Below are positions 21,207-33,478 of a stretch of 64,000 bases of DNA, piece after piece; position 1 is the stretch's first letter, and every line of letters starts with the position of its first letter. The notes beneath the pieces were generated by a model. The model ran no database searches, was not told where the DNA came from, and saw only the letters and a program-made list of their open reading frames with translations. The position numbers were made by a program, and so were the translations under genes. Source of the DNA: Amaranthus tricolor (Eukaryota; Streptophyta; Magnoliopsida; Caryophyllales; Amaranthaceae); the NCBI RefSeq assembly GCF_026212465.1, contig NC_080053.1, positions 12,393,640 through 12,457,639 on the forward strand, in the 5' to 3' direction.

Positions 21207-22804
21207 TCATGCTACTAGTGCTGGTTGTTTTGATGTTGATGTGTATGCCACTATTGCTGGTTCTATTGTTGCTGTTTCCTTTGTTGTTTGTGTTGTTTCT
21301 GTTGTTGCTGGTGTTTCTGTTGGTGCTATTATTTCGGTTGGTGTTGGTGTTTGTGTTGGTGTTGGTGCTTCTGTTGGTGCTGTTGTTTCTGTTGGTGTTG
21401 GTGTTTCTGTTGTTGCTTTTGTTTCTGTAGGTGTTGTTGTTAACTGTTGTTGATGAGAAAATTGTTCATCTTTGATTCTCAAGTAAAATAAGATGACCTC
21501 AAATGTATTTTGATCCACCTTTGTGTCCAAATAACGAAGTTCCTCGTAAATAATTTTCCATCGTACCCCCAAACAATGTGGAAATCTCCTTTCCCTTGCA
21601 AGCTTTGTTTTGTTCATGTGTGGAATGTGATAATCTATACCAACTAAGTTCTTAATAACCTCAACTTTACATGCTTGTAAAGTGATTCATACAAACTTCA
21701 ATGCATTTGGTTGTAGACTCTCAAATGCTGCATTTACTACCTTAAGCAACTGTGCATAATTGTATGCTGACTTTTGATGCTGCAATGCTTGTATAGACCT
21801 AAAAGATCCTAAGTCTAACACATTCATATCTGGTGAGTTATGAGGTTGTTGCACTAAGTGGAAACTAAATCCATCAAGTGTTGCTGCCTCTTTAAACACT
21901 ATGTCATCATCTAAAATGTGTCGCTTAGCATTGTCTCGTTGAATGTAAATCGTTTTGGTTAATTGTGCTGGCCATTTACTTCTAATTGCTGGTAGTTACT
22001 TGTGCACAATCATATCTCTGGTGTGATTTTTAGTGATCGATTATATGGGTTCGATCTCTGGTTCTCCTCTCTTCCTATTTTTTGATCTTCTTTGTGCTGG
22101 CACCTCTTGTGTAAAAGGAAATATGCCTATCTTTCCATCAAAAATCAGCTCCCCTTCATTAGAAAAGATTGGTCTAGCAACAACACAGATAAACATGATC
22201 TTAGGCACATATCGTTTTGATTAGATTTCTTTACATGGCTCTACCTCTCCAGGTGTGAGATAATATGTTTGTTGTGTCCTAGTGAGGTAAAACAACTTTT
22301 CATCTATGTGCACTACATTTGACATGTCATTAAACTTGAAATTGCTTGTGTGCTCATCTAAAATGCAACTTGTAAGACAATAAATTAGCCTATCGAGTTT
22401 ATTCTTGTCATTAAGTAACGGTTTTATTGCATTGGTGTGCTTTCGAATGTACTTCTTCTTTTTCCATCTCCAAACTATGTTTTGGCTAACCCCATGGCCC
22501 TTGCAATTGCGGTTTGACTTGTCTTTTTTGCTTTTTCAAGTCCCTTGAACTTGGTGTCATCAAAGAGAATCTCTGTCCTTGGCTTCTTCCCTATCCTCTT
22601 ATTGTTGACATTAATTGGAAATTGATTATGTTGTTGGTGCTTTATCTGTCCCCATATCCTTCATGTTGTCTTCCTACTAACACCATACTTCTTCACCATG
22701 TCATTGATGACCCCGTGTGCTGGCTTCTCTTTACAGTTGACTGACAATAAAAGTTCATGCATTATTTACTTCCTATAATTATCTAGCTCTCTTGATTTTC
22801 CCAT
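21207..22804 (-). pseudogene. Mariner-like (DD39D) transposase, broken
   Basis: Read from the ATG at 22804 the frame gives a helix-turn-helix region (GVINDMVKKYGVSRKTT), then ILFDDTKFKGLEKAKKTSQT and IVWRWKKKK, then the catalytic segments VVHIDEKLFYLTR, YIQRDNAKRHI and NSPDMNVLDLGSF. Exactly 39 residues separate the second and third catalytic Asp, the DD39D signature of plant MLEs. All three Asp are kept. The C-terminus is a Thr/Pro/Glu-rich tail (about 60 residues of TPTET-like repeats) ending KQPALVA. Breaks include in-frame stops near 22766, at 22661-22663, near 22045, near 21995 and at 21687-21689, and a one-base deletion near 22495. It would have cut and joined the element at TA sites; it cannot be active now. 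Confidence 0.9.
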
Positions 22805-23581
22805 GGTTGTACTTGAATTTTGGTTGGTGGAAATTAATTAGTGATGATCTATTCTTTATTTAATGCTCTCCTCATATAGCCGCTGTTTTGTTGGTGTTTC
22901 TGATTTTTAATTGGCGCCTCTGATTTTTACTTGTTGGTATTTGTGTTCTCTTACTTGGCGCCATTCTGAAATTTTTGGATTTTTGTTTACTCTTGCTTCC
23001 GGTGTGGAATTGGTGCCTCTTTGTCTATGATGTTACTGAATTGTTGTGTTCTTTGTATCATGGCTGATTCCAATATTTGATGGCTTTGTTTCAAAATCAA
23101 AATGTTCAATCAAAATGTTCATTTTTTTCATATCTAATTTAATCAATTTTGAACACTAAATGCATACCGTGTCTGTTTTTTTTTTTAAATGTGAAGTCAA
23201 TGAAAGATTTAATATCCGCATGCACATGTGGCGAGAGGGTTCTTCGTTTTCGGTTGTCGTTCAAAAAACGTTGAAGAAATCAAGGAAGAATTGAAGACTT
23301 AGTTTATTTTTTCAATTTATGATGTGTAATTTAGTTTATGTAATTTTTTGTAATTTAATTTATGTACTTTTATGCTTTGTTAATTAAAAAAAACCCGAAA
23401 ATGTATTATTGTCAATTAATTTTATTGGAAATGTGAAATCCAATTTTTCCTCCAAAATTCAATTCTATCTACTTTATTTAACAAAAAGGAGACTCCAACT
23501 AGCATCTTTTTGGTGGACCCCCTCCTACTCTTAATATTTGTGCCCAACCCAAATATCCCAAGTAAAAAGAATAGAAGGGAA
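22805..23581. other. 5' terminal region of the mariner element
   Basis: Non-coding, AT-rich sequence between the transposase start codon and the right terminal repeat. It presumably held the promoter. Poly-T near 23175 and TTAATTTATGTA repeats near 23340; nothing else visible. Confidence 0.5.
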
Positions 23582-23583
23582 TA
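23582..23583. repeat. TA target-site duplication, right copy (mariner element)
   Basis: TA directly follows the right mariner terminus (GAATAGAAGGGAA). Confidence 0.7.
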
Positions 23584-25705
23584 TCTTTTAACATATTGTC
23601 AAAAAGCTCATCTCTTGTGATTGTGATAGATAAGAAAACCTTAAAGCAAAGCAAGGACTCTTCCAAACAAATTATGTCCTGTTTGATGACCAAAGGACAA
23701 GAGACTTGGTTGAGCAATTTGCTAGCGACTTGAACAGTTTCTATGAGGGATGGAGTGAGTCAATTTTGAAGCTTAGTAGTTAGTAGTATAGGAATTAAAA
23801 CTGATTGTGAAGGTGAGTTTCGACAAATTTGTTCAAGGACAAATAGGTGACCAAGATAAGACACAACACTATTATATGGTCATAATCTCATAGAACCTTT
23901 TCTAATTCAGGCTTCTTATCTCATCCAGAATCCATTATAAAAACACATTTATGTACTCACTCAAAACAATCCTAACGGTGGACTATAGTTTTAAGGACAA
24001 TATGATTATTCGAAAAGGATCTACAACAACTATAACGCTAAAGTCTTGATCCAAAAAATGAAGATCGACTACATTGCCAATAAATTTGTCCTAGTCGTTT
24101 AAATGAATTTCCAATCTCTATTACGATCATCCACTATCTCAACAGTTAATTATTCAAGAAAGACCTATAACGATAAATTTTAAAACTTCAGAACAATATT
24201 ATAACAGTTAGTTTATAATGGGTATATTATAATTGCTAGTTTATAATGATTATTATAACGACTAGGTTTTTATGGCTAATAAAATTAAGTTTTGTTGTAA
24301 GAGTTAGAAGTTGTTTTAATTCTTAATAATGAGGATTATTTCATGACCAAATAAAGTTTCTAATTATTAAGTCATCTTTCTATTTCTTTTGGGTAATAAG
24401 TATGTTGTTGTAAGTTGTAAACTTTAAAGTGGTGGCTTGTTAATTCTTAATGAGCTCCTTAAACTTTTGGATGATATATATGGTTATGAATATGAGTAAT
24501 AGAGACTGATTAAAAATTTCATGATTGTTTCATGACATAATTGTTGATTAGTGTCTTCCTAACAACTAGTGTCAAAACTCCATATCTTAAGTGGATTGTT
24601 AAGAAAATAGTTGTAAGTGGAAGTGAGTCATAAATTGACTAAGTGGTATGGTTTTTATGACTTATAAGTAATCAAATTTAATTTTTGAGATGTCTTATAT
24701 GTTGTTTATGCTATAGTTGTAATTTATATTATTTACTATTTGGGTAAATTTACATAATTTTTGAATATATGTCCACATACTAATTATATAAGATTAAAGT
24801 ACTATTTTCATGAATTGATAAATTATTGTGTATGTTTGTGACTTAATTAGTCTAGTAAGTGACTTCACTTGTGGAAAATCGAATTCTACTTATTTTTATG
24901 GTTAAGTGGAAAATGTGGATATTTATTTGTCCTACATTATTTCTTTCATAAATTAATGTACTGAGTAAAAATTCATATTTTTAATATGGTTGGAGTTTAC
25001 TCACTTTTTAAGTTAAGAGATTTTTGAAAGAGAGGTTTTATTCAAAATAATTTATTTCTTGTTGTTTAAAGACTTGATAGTCGAATTTTGTAAATTTTAT
25101 CTTGTCATGTGGATAGAAAGCATCAAGTTTCGTAAGGTTTTGAATATGTGGTTTAAAAGTTTCTATATTTTGCTTTTGTATGAATTTTGATTAGTAAAAA
25201 AGGTGTAATAATTATTGAACTTCTAAAGTGATTCAAAAATGAAGTTGTTACGTGTAAATAATATAGTAACTTTTTGAAGACAAGAGGGACAATAAAACTA
25301 GAAATTAAAATTGTGAAATGATCTCTTAGTGATATGTAATCTTCTTACAGTATGACAGAAATCCTTGAATGATGAGGTATTATAAATATTCCCTCATCAT
25401 AATTTTGCATGAGTCGCTTGATTGTTATATGAATATTTGTTACCATATTTAAAGAGTTTGAAAGGTACTTATATTAGGTTGAGTGACTCATGTTGTTCTG
25501 CTGAACAAATATGGAAAGAAACCAATATGGTTATTTAAGTTTAGGCTATAAGTGTTGAAGTTGTTTTGTAGATGCATGAATTGTTCTTTTATAATCTTGA
25601 TGAGGTTGAAATACTTATCTATTTCTTATTGTTTTGAATATCATACTTAAGTTGTGAGCATCAAACTATATGTTACAAGAGGTAATTGTATAAGAATACA
25701 TTTAC
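23584..25705. other. Gene-free AT-rich region
   Basis: No frame over 65 codons with recognisable content, no matching terminal repeats and no RNA gene seen. Probably old, eroded repeat sequence. Confidence 0.5.
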
Positions 25706-25708
25706 TCC

Positions 25709-25912
25709 CTCCGTTTCTTAATGAAGTTCTCATAAAAAATGTTTCAAGAAATTAAAAAAAAGAGTTTTTTAGATAGTGAAAACATTATTTTATTGAATAA
25801 TAATTTTGATAGATGAAAAGTAGAAACCATAAACATTAAAAAATTATTAAAGAAAGTAATGAAAAAAATAAGGCAACCACAAATAATAAAAATATGTTTT
25901 TATGAACTTAGT
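25709..25912. mobile_element. Truncated Stowaway-like end
   Basis: TACTCCCTCCGTTTCTTAATG is a typical Stowaway terminus, followed by an AT-rich body. The expected inverted partner is only faintly visible (TTTTTATGAACTTAGTGGGA, about 25895), so the element is degenerate or cut off near the MULE insertion. Confidence 0.5.
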
Positions 25913-25941
25913 GGGAAATCTGTAAGGACCATAAAGAACAT

Positions 25942-25950
25942 AAATAAAAT
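25942..25950. repeat. 9 bp target-site duplication, left copy (MULE-1)
   Basis: AAATAAAAT here against AAATGAAAT at 49535-49543, 8 of 9 identical. Length and position are as expected for a Mutator-like element. Confidence 0.7.
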
Positions 25951-26146
25951 GGAAAAATTGTTGAAAAATACCTAGAAAAATAGCTCTTTTGTGAAAAACT
26001 ACCTAGAATATTTTTTTTTGTCAAAAAATACCTAGAAAATTTGTTTTGTTTGTGAAGGAGTACCTGCTCACGAGACTTTACTAACCCTGTTAAATTTTCC
26101 AATTTAAAAAAAAATTAAAAAATTTAGTAAAGCAAGTATGGCACGT
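25951..26146 (+). repeat. MULE-1 left terminal inverted repeat
   Basis: About 195 bp, matching 49335-49534 in inverse orientation with roughly 85-90% identity by eye. It contains three spaced copies of an AATACCTAGAAAA-type word. Confidence 0.88.
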
Positions 26147-26399
26147 TGGTTCTTTAATATAACTCACCTTCCCAATTGACATTTTCATTTCCAGGAACCC
26201 AAACTCAAGTCTTCTTTCCTAATTTTCAAGATCCATGCTTTCATGTTCTTAAGCACAAACAAGCAATTTATCTCTTTAAAAATTCATCCTCCTCAGGTCC
26301 ATAATTCTTCTGAAGGTCGGAAATTCGTGGTCAGTGGCGTCCATGTACAGGTGAGGTCGAAAATTGCATATGGGGTCTTTATCTACAGGTAATTAAAAT

Positions 26400-26814
26400 G
26401 GAGATTTATGTTTTTGTGGTGTTCCACGTGCAAAGAGGGTTTCATGGACAAGGGAAAATCTAGGAAGAAGATTCATTGCATGTAAAAATTATGACCCAAA
26501 TAGTAAATGGAGGGGATGCAAAAAATTCAAATGGATTGATAAAAATGTGGTTGATTGGCAAAAGAGATTGCATTGAAGCTTATTGATGAAAAAGATAAAT
26601 TGATTATGGAAGCAAAGATTATGAGTTCTAAGGTATTTGTTATAGAGAATGAGATTAAAAGGCTCAATGAAGAACTTGAGAAGACAAAAAAGAGTTGAAA
26701 ATTGAGAGAAAATCTACTTTGAGCTTTGGAAGGTTGGGAAGAAGGATAAAGTATATAGGCTATGGAATTATGATTGGTTTTTTTACTAGTTGTATTTTTA
26801 TGAATCTAGTGTAA
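26400..26814 (+). pseudogene. GRF zinc finger plus coiled-coil protein of MULE-1, frameshifted
   Basis: From 26409 the frame reads CFCGVPRAKRVSWTREN, GRRFIACKNY and GCKKFKWID: the C-x-C-G...GRRF..C...C..F.W pattern of GRF zinc fingers, which bind nucleic acids, often single-stranded DNA, in other proteins. After a one-base frameshift near 26575 a coiled coil follows (KLIDEKDKL, IENEIKRLNEELEKTKK). After a second near 26688 the tail KELKIERKSTLSFGRLGRR leads into a hydrophobic segment (YGIMIGFFTSCIFMNL) and a stop at 26812. GRF, coiled coil and C-terminal membrane segment together form a common small plant protein type. It reads away from the left terminal repeat, toward the transposase. The 5' end is unclear; an upstream exon may exist. 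Confidence 0.7.
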
Positions 26815-27162
26815 TTGAAGGAAAAAAAAATGTAATGAAAGCTTTGTTAAAGAAAGTCTAGGTACTTAGTTCAATTGTAATGAAAGCTTTGTTAAAGCTA
26901 TGTAATGAAATTTGTTTCTCACTAGCATTTATATTTCCATAGCTTTTAACTTAATACAAAGTTGATTGGAAATGTTCATAGAAACATAATACCACATTGT
27001 TCATACAAAATAACTTAATACAATGTTCATAGAAACTTCTAACTTAATACAGAATACCATATTGTTAATACAAAATAACGTAATACAATGTTCATAGAAA
27101 CTTCAAACTTAATACAAAATACCATATTGTTCATACAAAATAACGTAATACAAACTTCTAAC
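26815..27162. other. Spacer between convergent MULE-1 genes
   Basis: AT-rich, with a 4-5 times repeated block (AACTTAATACAAAATACCATATTGTTCATACAAAATAACGTAATACA-like words, about 26945-27170). No gene. Confidence 0.6.
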
Positions 27163-28453
27163 TTAATCACAAACTTGATTGGAAATGCTTGATTGTTGAC
27201 TGGAAATGAGAGAAAGCCTAGATTGACTAGAAATGCTTGCATTTTTACTTGGTCTACCTACCTTGACCTTCGGTGCGCTTGTAGTAGGCTTGGGTGGATT
27301 CTTGCAAGTTTTCTTGTATTGCCCAAAGTTATCACAATTTGCACATTTATCCTTCTTTTTCCTACTAACCAAATTTCCCTTTTTCTTCTTACCATCCCTA
27401 CCCTCATTAGCTTCTGGCTTTCTTTTCTTCTTTGACGGCCTCCCTGGCATATTTCTAAAAGGTGGAGGAAGAGGCCTAACTAATGTACTTGATGACCATT
27501 GTTTATGTCTAGGCATACCATGAAATATTGGCGCATATGTTCTTACATAATATGCTTCGTTGACATAAGGAAGAAAATCTAATTTCCTTCTCGAGATACA
27601 AGCCATTGCATGTGTACATGCTATTCCCAATAAATTCTACTTGTAGCAAGTGCATTTCATAGTTTGTAGGTTAACCACGTATTTTTCATCATCTTCATCC
27701 ACTTCAAATTCACACACATCAACCGATATCACTCTTAAACCCATGACATTCCTACTCAAGTTCTGAATCATTTTAACTACAGAAGACATCACAACTCCAT
27801 CAAACCTACTCAGGCCTTCCCTTTTTGCTGCACACCTTCGCATGACATATCTTCTAATCCATTCCATTAATGAAATGATAGGCTTTCCCCTAGCCTCTCT
27901 CAACACATTGTTAAAGGATTCACAACAATTGTTGAGTAACATTCCAGACTTACTCTTTGTTGTAAATGCATGTCTGGACAAGTGGGCACTAGGAATGGCA
28001 GCTAAGTACTCATACGCCTCTACTAATATGTCTTTAATTGCAGTCATATATTGTTGAAAATGATACTACACAGAAAATAAGTATATCACTATATGAGCAC
28101 AACAAAATAAACAAGTATCACTAACTTACATTAGTTGTATCTTTGGCCGCCTTCCAAAATAAATGCCTAAATAGCTCTCCGAAGAATTGCTTTTTAAAGT
28201 TTGCCCATATATGTCTACAACAAAATCTAACTTCTGACTGTGAGACAACATTTTTCAATGCATCTATCAAACCCTGCACATAAACAATTTTTAGTCAAAA
28301 TCTATGTTTCCATGATCATATATATCTAGTTTTATATGTTAAAAGGTAAAGGTGATACCTTTTGTCTGTCACTCATGAAATGTAATTTCACTATCTTTTT
28401 CTGTCACTGAGTTAATGTCGTCAACTAGAAGATCTAAGAACCATGTCCAAGTA
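27163..28453 (-). pseudogene. MULE-1 transposase, C-terminal half
   Basis: Continues the transposase after the gypsy insertion. Blocks: TWTWFLDLLVDDI and F-MSDRQKG (second catalytic Asp; one base is gained before it near 28376), an intron, then LIDALKNVVSQSEVRFCCRH and WKAAKD at 28140-28275. A further intron leads to 27637-28060 with NNCCESFNN (expected catalytic Glu) and a SWIM zinc finger CTC...GIACTHAM. A C-terminal Lys-rich tail with a CCHC-like CANCDNFGQYKKTC follows (27163-27630). An in-frame TAG at 27637-27639 sits where these proteins have Trp between the SWIM halves. Known role of the family: excision and reinsertion of Mutator elements via terminal repeats. Confidence 0.88.
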
Positions 28454-28458
28454 TCTGC
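28454..28458. repeat. TCTGC target-site duplication, left copy (Tekay-like element)
   Basis: TCTGC precedes the left LTR and is repeated at 47571-47575. Confidence 0.9.
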
Positions 28459-30880
28459 TGTAGCAGGAGCAGCACTCTCGATACATAATTAACATTAATA
28501 ATTATACTTAAGATAAATAATGCAGAAGTGTAAAACGTCGAACTGCTAAAAACCATTTAAACTAAAATCGTTCAAAACATAAGTAAAAAAAATATATCTT
28601 ACAATTGAGAAAATATAAAATAAGGTTTACTTAAATACGAAAAAAAAAAAACATAAGTACAATATAGTCATCAAGTAAAATCATTGAAGCTAAGTCCTCG
28701 ATAGAATAATTAAAGTTGCGGCCTGGATCGAAACCTGAGCTAAATTTTTCTGCAAAATACTGTCATCCATAATACGGATGACAGCCGATTAAATCGGTCA
28801 ACGATAAAGCCAAGTACAATTTTATCATGCTTAAAATATAATCATCAACCACAATATAGAAGGTTATTACTCATTATTGACCTTTACTAAGCCATTAAGT
28901 TACATTCACAATACTTGCAGAAGTTCAATACTGCTACTAAATACATGGTAACCTTAATGCTTATTTAATCAAATTCAATTAAGCCTCATAACTTTACCAT
29001 CATAGCACATGACAAGATCACAACAATAATGACAACTGATATATGTAAGGGTCTGGTTAGGTGAGGACCGTAGTCCTAAACCCTAACTGTGGTGGGAGTC
29101 GTCACTCCTCTCAATACTGTTATGCTCGAGACTTCACAGGATGGATTTTTCTCGGACCCCCTGTCTGACACCGCATTTTACGTGCCGGCTAACACGGACG
29201 CCGGGATTTTACATGCCGGTCCATGGTTCGACATTACCTTACTATCAGAGTCATACAATCAATATCATGCTATATCAAACAAGACTCTAAACCGAAATTA
29301 GTTTACATTCTTATAAGTCAAACTGGCACTAGTCAAAAATTTGACAATTCTACACTTTTAATAGAAACAAATTACTAGTATCTAATAAATTAATATTAAT
29401 TAAATAACAAATTTCTGTAGCTATACTAAGATTTCTGAGGCTAAACTAAGTCATTATTATGTCATAAATAATCATAAAAGTTAAGAGTAATATTAACAGC
29501 GTATTTTATCAAATAATCAGTAAAATAGTAAAACGGATCTATCATAACTAAAAAAAACATAATCCGACAAGTTATTAAAGGTACAAAATCTAAATGAAAT
29601 GAGTTTTCGAGAAAAACAACGCTAAGCATTTTAACAAATTTGTTTGACTATTTTACCAATAAACCGATTAAAAATTTATCAAAACACCAAGATGATATGG
29701 AATCATTTTAAAGACATAAGTTTATTTAACTAGTAAAATTCATATATATCTATATTATCATATTAATCAAAAATTTCCATATATATGACTTTTTTTTTCG
29801 AGTGTCCCAAAAGTATTATTGTTTTGACAAAAATATCACTAAACTGGAGATGACTTTAATATTATCATGTAAAGTTTAAATGACTAAAATAAAATCATGT
29901 TGATCATGCTTTTATATTATCAAGTAACCATAAATAAATATCACATAACGAGAGAGTTAAGAAAATGTATACCATTTTCCTCCGAAGGTGGTGCTAAACC
30001 AAGTAAGAGAATAATAATAGGAAAATAAAAACTTAAAGAAATAAGCTCCAGAAGAGAAAGTCTTCAAGGCTCCAAGCTTCAAAGAAGTACATCTTCAATT
30101 ACCCAAAAGAAAATGATATTCAAGCTCCAAAAGATAATACTTGACTTTTCAAAAGTTGATGATTATTGGCTTAAGAAGTGATAAGATCAAGCTCCATCTT
30201 CATTTGATTCTTCAACAAATAAAAAGGGTATAAAGTTAATAAGATGTTAATGAAGTGAAGATATAAGAAAGAATGGTAGAAAGATTTGATGATGGGGGTG
30301 CAAGTGATCTCATGGCTAAAGAGGGGTATTTGTAATGGATTTTGGGCAACTTTTTAGTTCATAAGATTGTATGAAAAAGAAGGTTAACTTGTGTAAGTGA
30401 TTTAGAGTGTGTAAGTGAATGTGTAAGAGTTGGAGTGTGTAAGTGGATGTGTAAGAGTTTGGAGTGTAAAAGAAGGTTAACTTGTGTAAGGGAATGGTGA
30501 TAGCTTGTGTAAGTGATGAACATTATGAATTGATGTAGAAAGGATTTTGGTTCATCAAATTTTTGTTCTAGTTTATACTAGTGAAATGTTTTAGATTAAT
30601 GAGAAAGTATTATTAAGGTTTGATTATGAAAATTTGATAGTATACTTAGAAAATTTTGGCTAAAACTATAGTTAAAGTTAATAAGAAAAATATAGTTAAT
30701 ATTTAGGTATAAAATAATTAAATCAAAGTTGTAAGGTTAAAATGATAAGTAGTAAAGTTAGTTTAAGGAAACGAAATTGAAACGTAACGTTTTAATAAAA
30801 CCGTAAATATTATATTAAAATTTTACTTTTCGTAGTATAAAATAATAAAATAATATTTTAGTGCTTATAAAGAAATTTAA

Positions 30881-30963
<83 letters not shown>

Positions 30964-31113
30964 AGTTTAATATTTGGAAGAAATTACAAAATCGGAATAA
31001 GGTTTAGGAATTAAAGGTGATTTGAATTAGATAACCAAAGGATTAGGAATTCGAAACAAAATTTCGGAATAATTAATCGGAAGATTAAGATTAAGAAATT
31101 TGAGCCTGTTACA
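28459..31113 (-). repeat. 3' LTR of the Tekay-like element (left copy)
   Basis: 2655 bp. It differs from the right LTR by about 28 substitutions that I could count by eye (about 1%), lacks a 27 bp block present near 45320, and has an expanded TA tract at 30883-30960. No gene inside; the 70-codon frame at 29089 occurs equally in the other LTR and is chance. Confidence 0.92.
30883..30960. repeat. (TA)n microsatellite in the left LTR
   Basis: About 78 bp of TA, against about 12 bp at the matching place of the right LTR (near 47404), so the expansion happened after insertion. Confidence 0.93.
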
Positions 31114-31130
31114 ACTCTTTCCCCCTTTAG
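31114..31130 (-). other. Polypurine tract of the Tekay-like element
   Basis: On the minus strand CTAAAGGGGGAAAGAGT directly precedes the 3' LTR, the expected plus-strand priming site for reverse transcription. Confidence 0.8.
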
Positions 31131-31147
31131 ATAGTTTCGTCCCGAAA

Positions 31148-33478
31148 CTAGGACTTACCAAAAAGGTTAGGATAACGCTCTCTCATGTCGACCTCTTTTT
31201 CCCAAGTCGCCTCTTCAACCCCGTGGTTTGACCACAAAACCTTGACCAATGGAATCCTTGAATTTCTCATCTCTTTTACTCGTGTATCTAAGATCCTTAT
31301 TGGTCGTTCCTCATACACCAAAGACTCCTCAATCAAAAGCGGCTCGTGAGCTAGAACATGGGACGGATCATGAACATACTTCCTCAACTGTGAAACATGG
31401 AACACATTATGAACTTTTGCTAAACTTGGAGGTAAAGCCAACTCATAAGAAACTTCCCCGACTCTCCTTAGGATCTCAAAAGGTCCAATAAATTTTGGAC
31501 TCAAATTTCCTCGAACTCCAAAACGCTGGACACCCCTTAAGAAACTTCCCCGACTCTCCTTAGGATCTCAAAAGGTCCAATAAATTTTGGACTCAAATTT
31601 CCTTGAACTCCAAAACGCTGGACACCCCTTGTAGGTGAAACCTTTAGGAAAACCTTGTCGCCAACCTCAAATTGCAACATCTTTCGACGATTATCAGCAT
31701 AACTCTTTTGTCGGCTCTGTGCTGCTCTCATGTTCTGTTGAACAATCTTCAGAGCATCAATGGATTCCTTAATCACATCTGGACCTTCGGGAATGGTCCT
31801 ATCCATCAAATCCCAACACAAAGGTACTTGACACTTCCTTCTATAAAGAGCTTCATACGGTGCCATCCTAATACTAGATTGGAAACTGTTGTTGTAGGCG
31901 AACTCCACCATCGGTAATTTATCTTCCCAAGAACCCTCAAAGTCCAACACACAACATCTCAAAAGATCCTCTAAAGTCTGAATAGTTCTCTCAGTCTGAC
32001 CATCAGTCGCAGGATGAAAAGCAGTACTCAAGCACAACTTACTCCCAAAAGCTTCCTGCAACTTTTCCCAAAACCTCGATAAAAACTTCGGATCCCTATC
32101 CGAAACAATAGTCCTCGGAACACCATGAAGTCTGACAATCTCTCGGACATAGGCATCTGCTAATTGCTTGGCCCCTCAAGTATTCTTCATTGGCACAAAT
32201 CTAGCGACCTTGGTCAATCTATCAATAATGACCCAAATAACATCATTCCCTCGCTGGGTCCTTGGCAGCCCTACCACAAAGTCCATAGAAATCGAGTCCC
32301 ACTTCCAATCTGGGACAGGCAACGGTTGAAGCAACCCTGAACTCTTTTGTCTCTCGAACTTTACCCTCTGGCAGACTAGGCACTTAGACACAAAATCAGA
32401 GACATCTTTCCTTAGACCTTTCCACCAAAATATCTCTCTTATCTCCTCAATCATCTTATCTCGACCTGGATGCAAATGAAATAAACTTTGATGACCTTCC
32501 TTCAGAATCTCATTCTTCAATTCAAATTGATTTGGAACACACAATCTACCGTTCATCCTCAACCCTCCTCTTTCTCCTAACTCAAAAGCATCAGTCTCAT
32601 TTTTCTCAACTCTATGGATCAACTCAACAATCTCTGGATCCTCAAGTTGTGCCTCAATCATACGATCAAACAAAGTAGGTTGTATAGTCATTGCTCCCAA
32701 ATACTGACCAACCTCGTGTCGACTACAAATCTCTAATCCCAAACTCTGCATCTCACGATACAACTCCCATGGTACAGACATAATGGCATTCACAGACACT
32801 CTCGGTCTCCTACTCAAGGCATCAGCTACCTTATTCGCTTTTCCAGGGTGGTACACAATTTCAAGATCATAATCCTTAATAACCTCAAGCCACCGCCTTT
32901 GGCGCATGTTCAATTCTTTTTGGTTGAAGACATACCTCAAATTTTGATGATTAGTGTAGATCTTACACGGTAACCCATACAAATAATGTCTCCACAACTT
33001 CAAAGCAAAGATCATTGCAGCAAGTTCAATGTCATGCACGGGGTAATTCACCTCATGTGGCCTTAACTGCCTCGATGCATAAGCTATGACCTTTCCTTCT
33101 TGCATAAGTACACAACCTAAACCTTCGAATGAAGCATCACAATAGACCTCGAATGGCTTGCTACAATCAGGCATTGCTAAAACAGGGGCGGTAGTAAGTC
33201 TTTTCTTTAATTCCTCGAAAGCAATTGTGTGCCTCTCATTCCATTGAAATCGTATCCCTTTCTTCAACAGCTTAAACATGGGACGAGCAACCTTAGAAAA
33301 GTTTTCAACGTATTTCCTATAGTACCTAGCTAATCCAAAAAGCTCCGAACTTCAGTCATATTTCTAAGAATCGGCCAGTCCGTTATTGCTTTAATCTTCT
33401 CAGGATCTACAGAAATTTCACCCTTAGACACCATATGACCTAGAAAAGATATTTCCTCAAGCCAAAACTCACACTTAC
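31148..33478 (-). pseudogene. Tekay-like pol, RNase H-integrase-chromodomain part
   Basis: After the solo LTR the minus strand continues with [13 protein letters not shown], a one-base deletion near 33345, then RNase H ([28 protein letters not shown]), the integrase zinc region ([11 protein letters not shown]), the core [32 protein letters not shown] and [11 protein letters not shown], and finally [18 protein letters not shown] and the chromodomain-like end VLWSNHGVEEATWEKEVDM..YPNLF. A TGA at 32176-32178 lies where Trp is expected. A 92 bp tandem duplication (31447-31630) shifts the frame near the C-terminus. The ATWE..M...YP.LF ending is typical of Tekay/Del chromoviruses. Confidence 0.88.
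31447..31630. repeat. 92 bp tandem duplication in the Tekay-like integrase end
   Basis: AAGAAACTTCCCCGACTCTC recurs with a step of 92 (31447 and 31539). Copies differ at about one base. 92 is not a multiple of three, so the duplication shifts the reading frame. Confidence 0.9.

Noticed and set aside
21160..21453. 97-codon Val/Gly/Ser-rich plus-strand frame
   Set aside because: It is the antisense shadow of the Thr/Pro-rich tail of the mariner transposase and crosses the CACTA boundary.
29089..29301. 70-codon frame repeated identically at 45610-45822
   Set aside because: Both copies lie in the two LTRs of the Tekay-like element; identity reflects the LTR pair, not a conserved gene.
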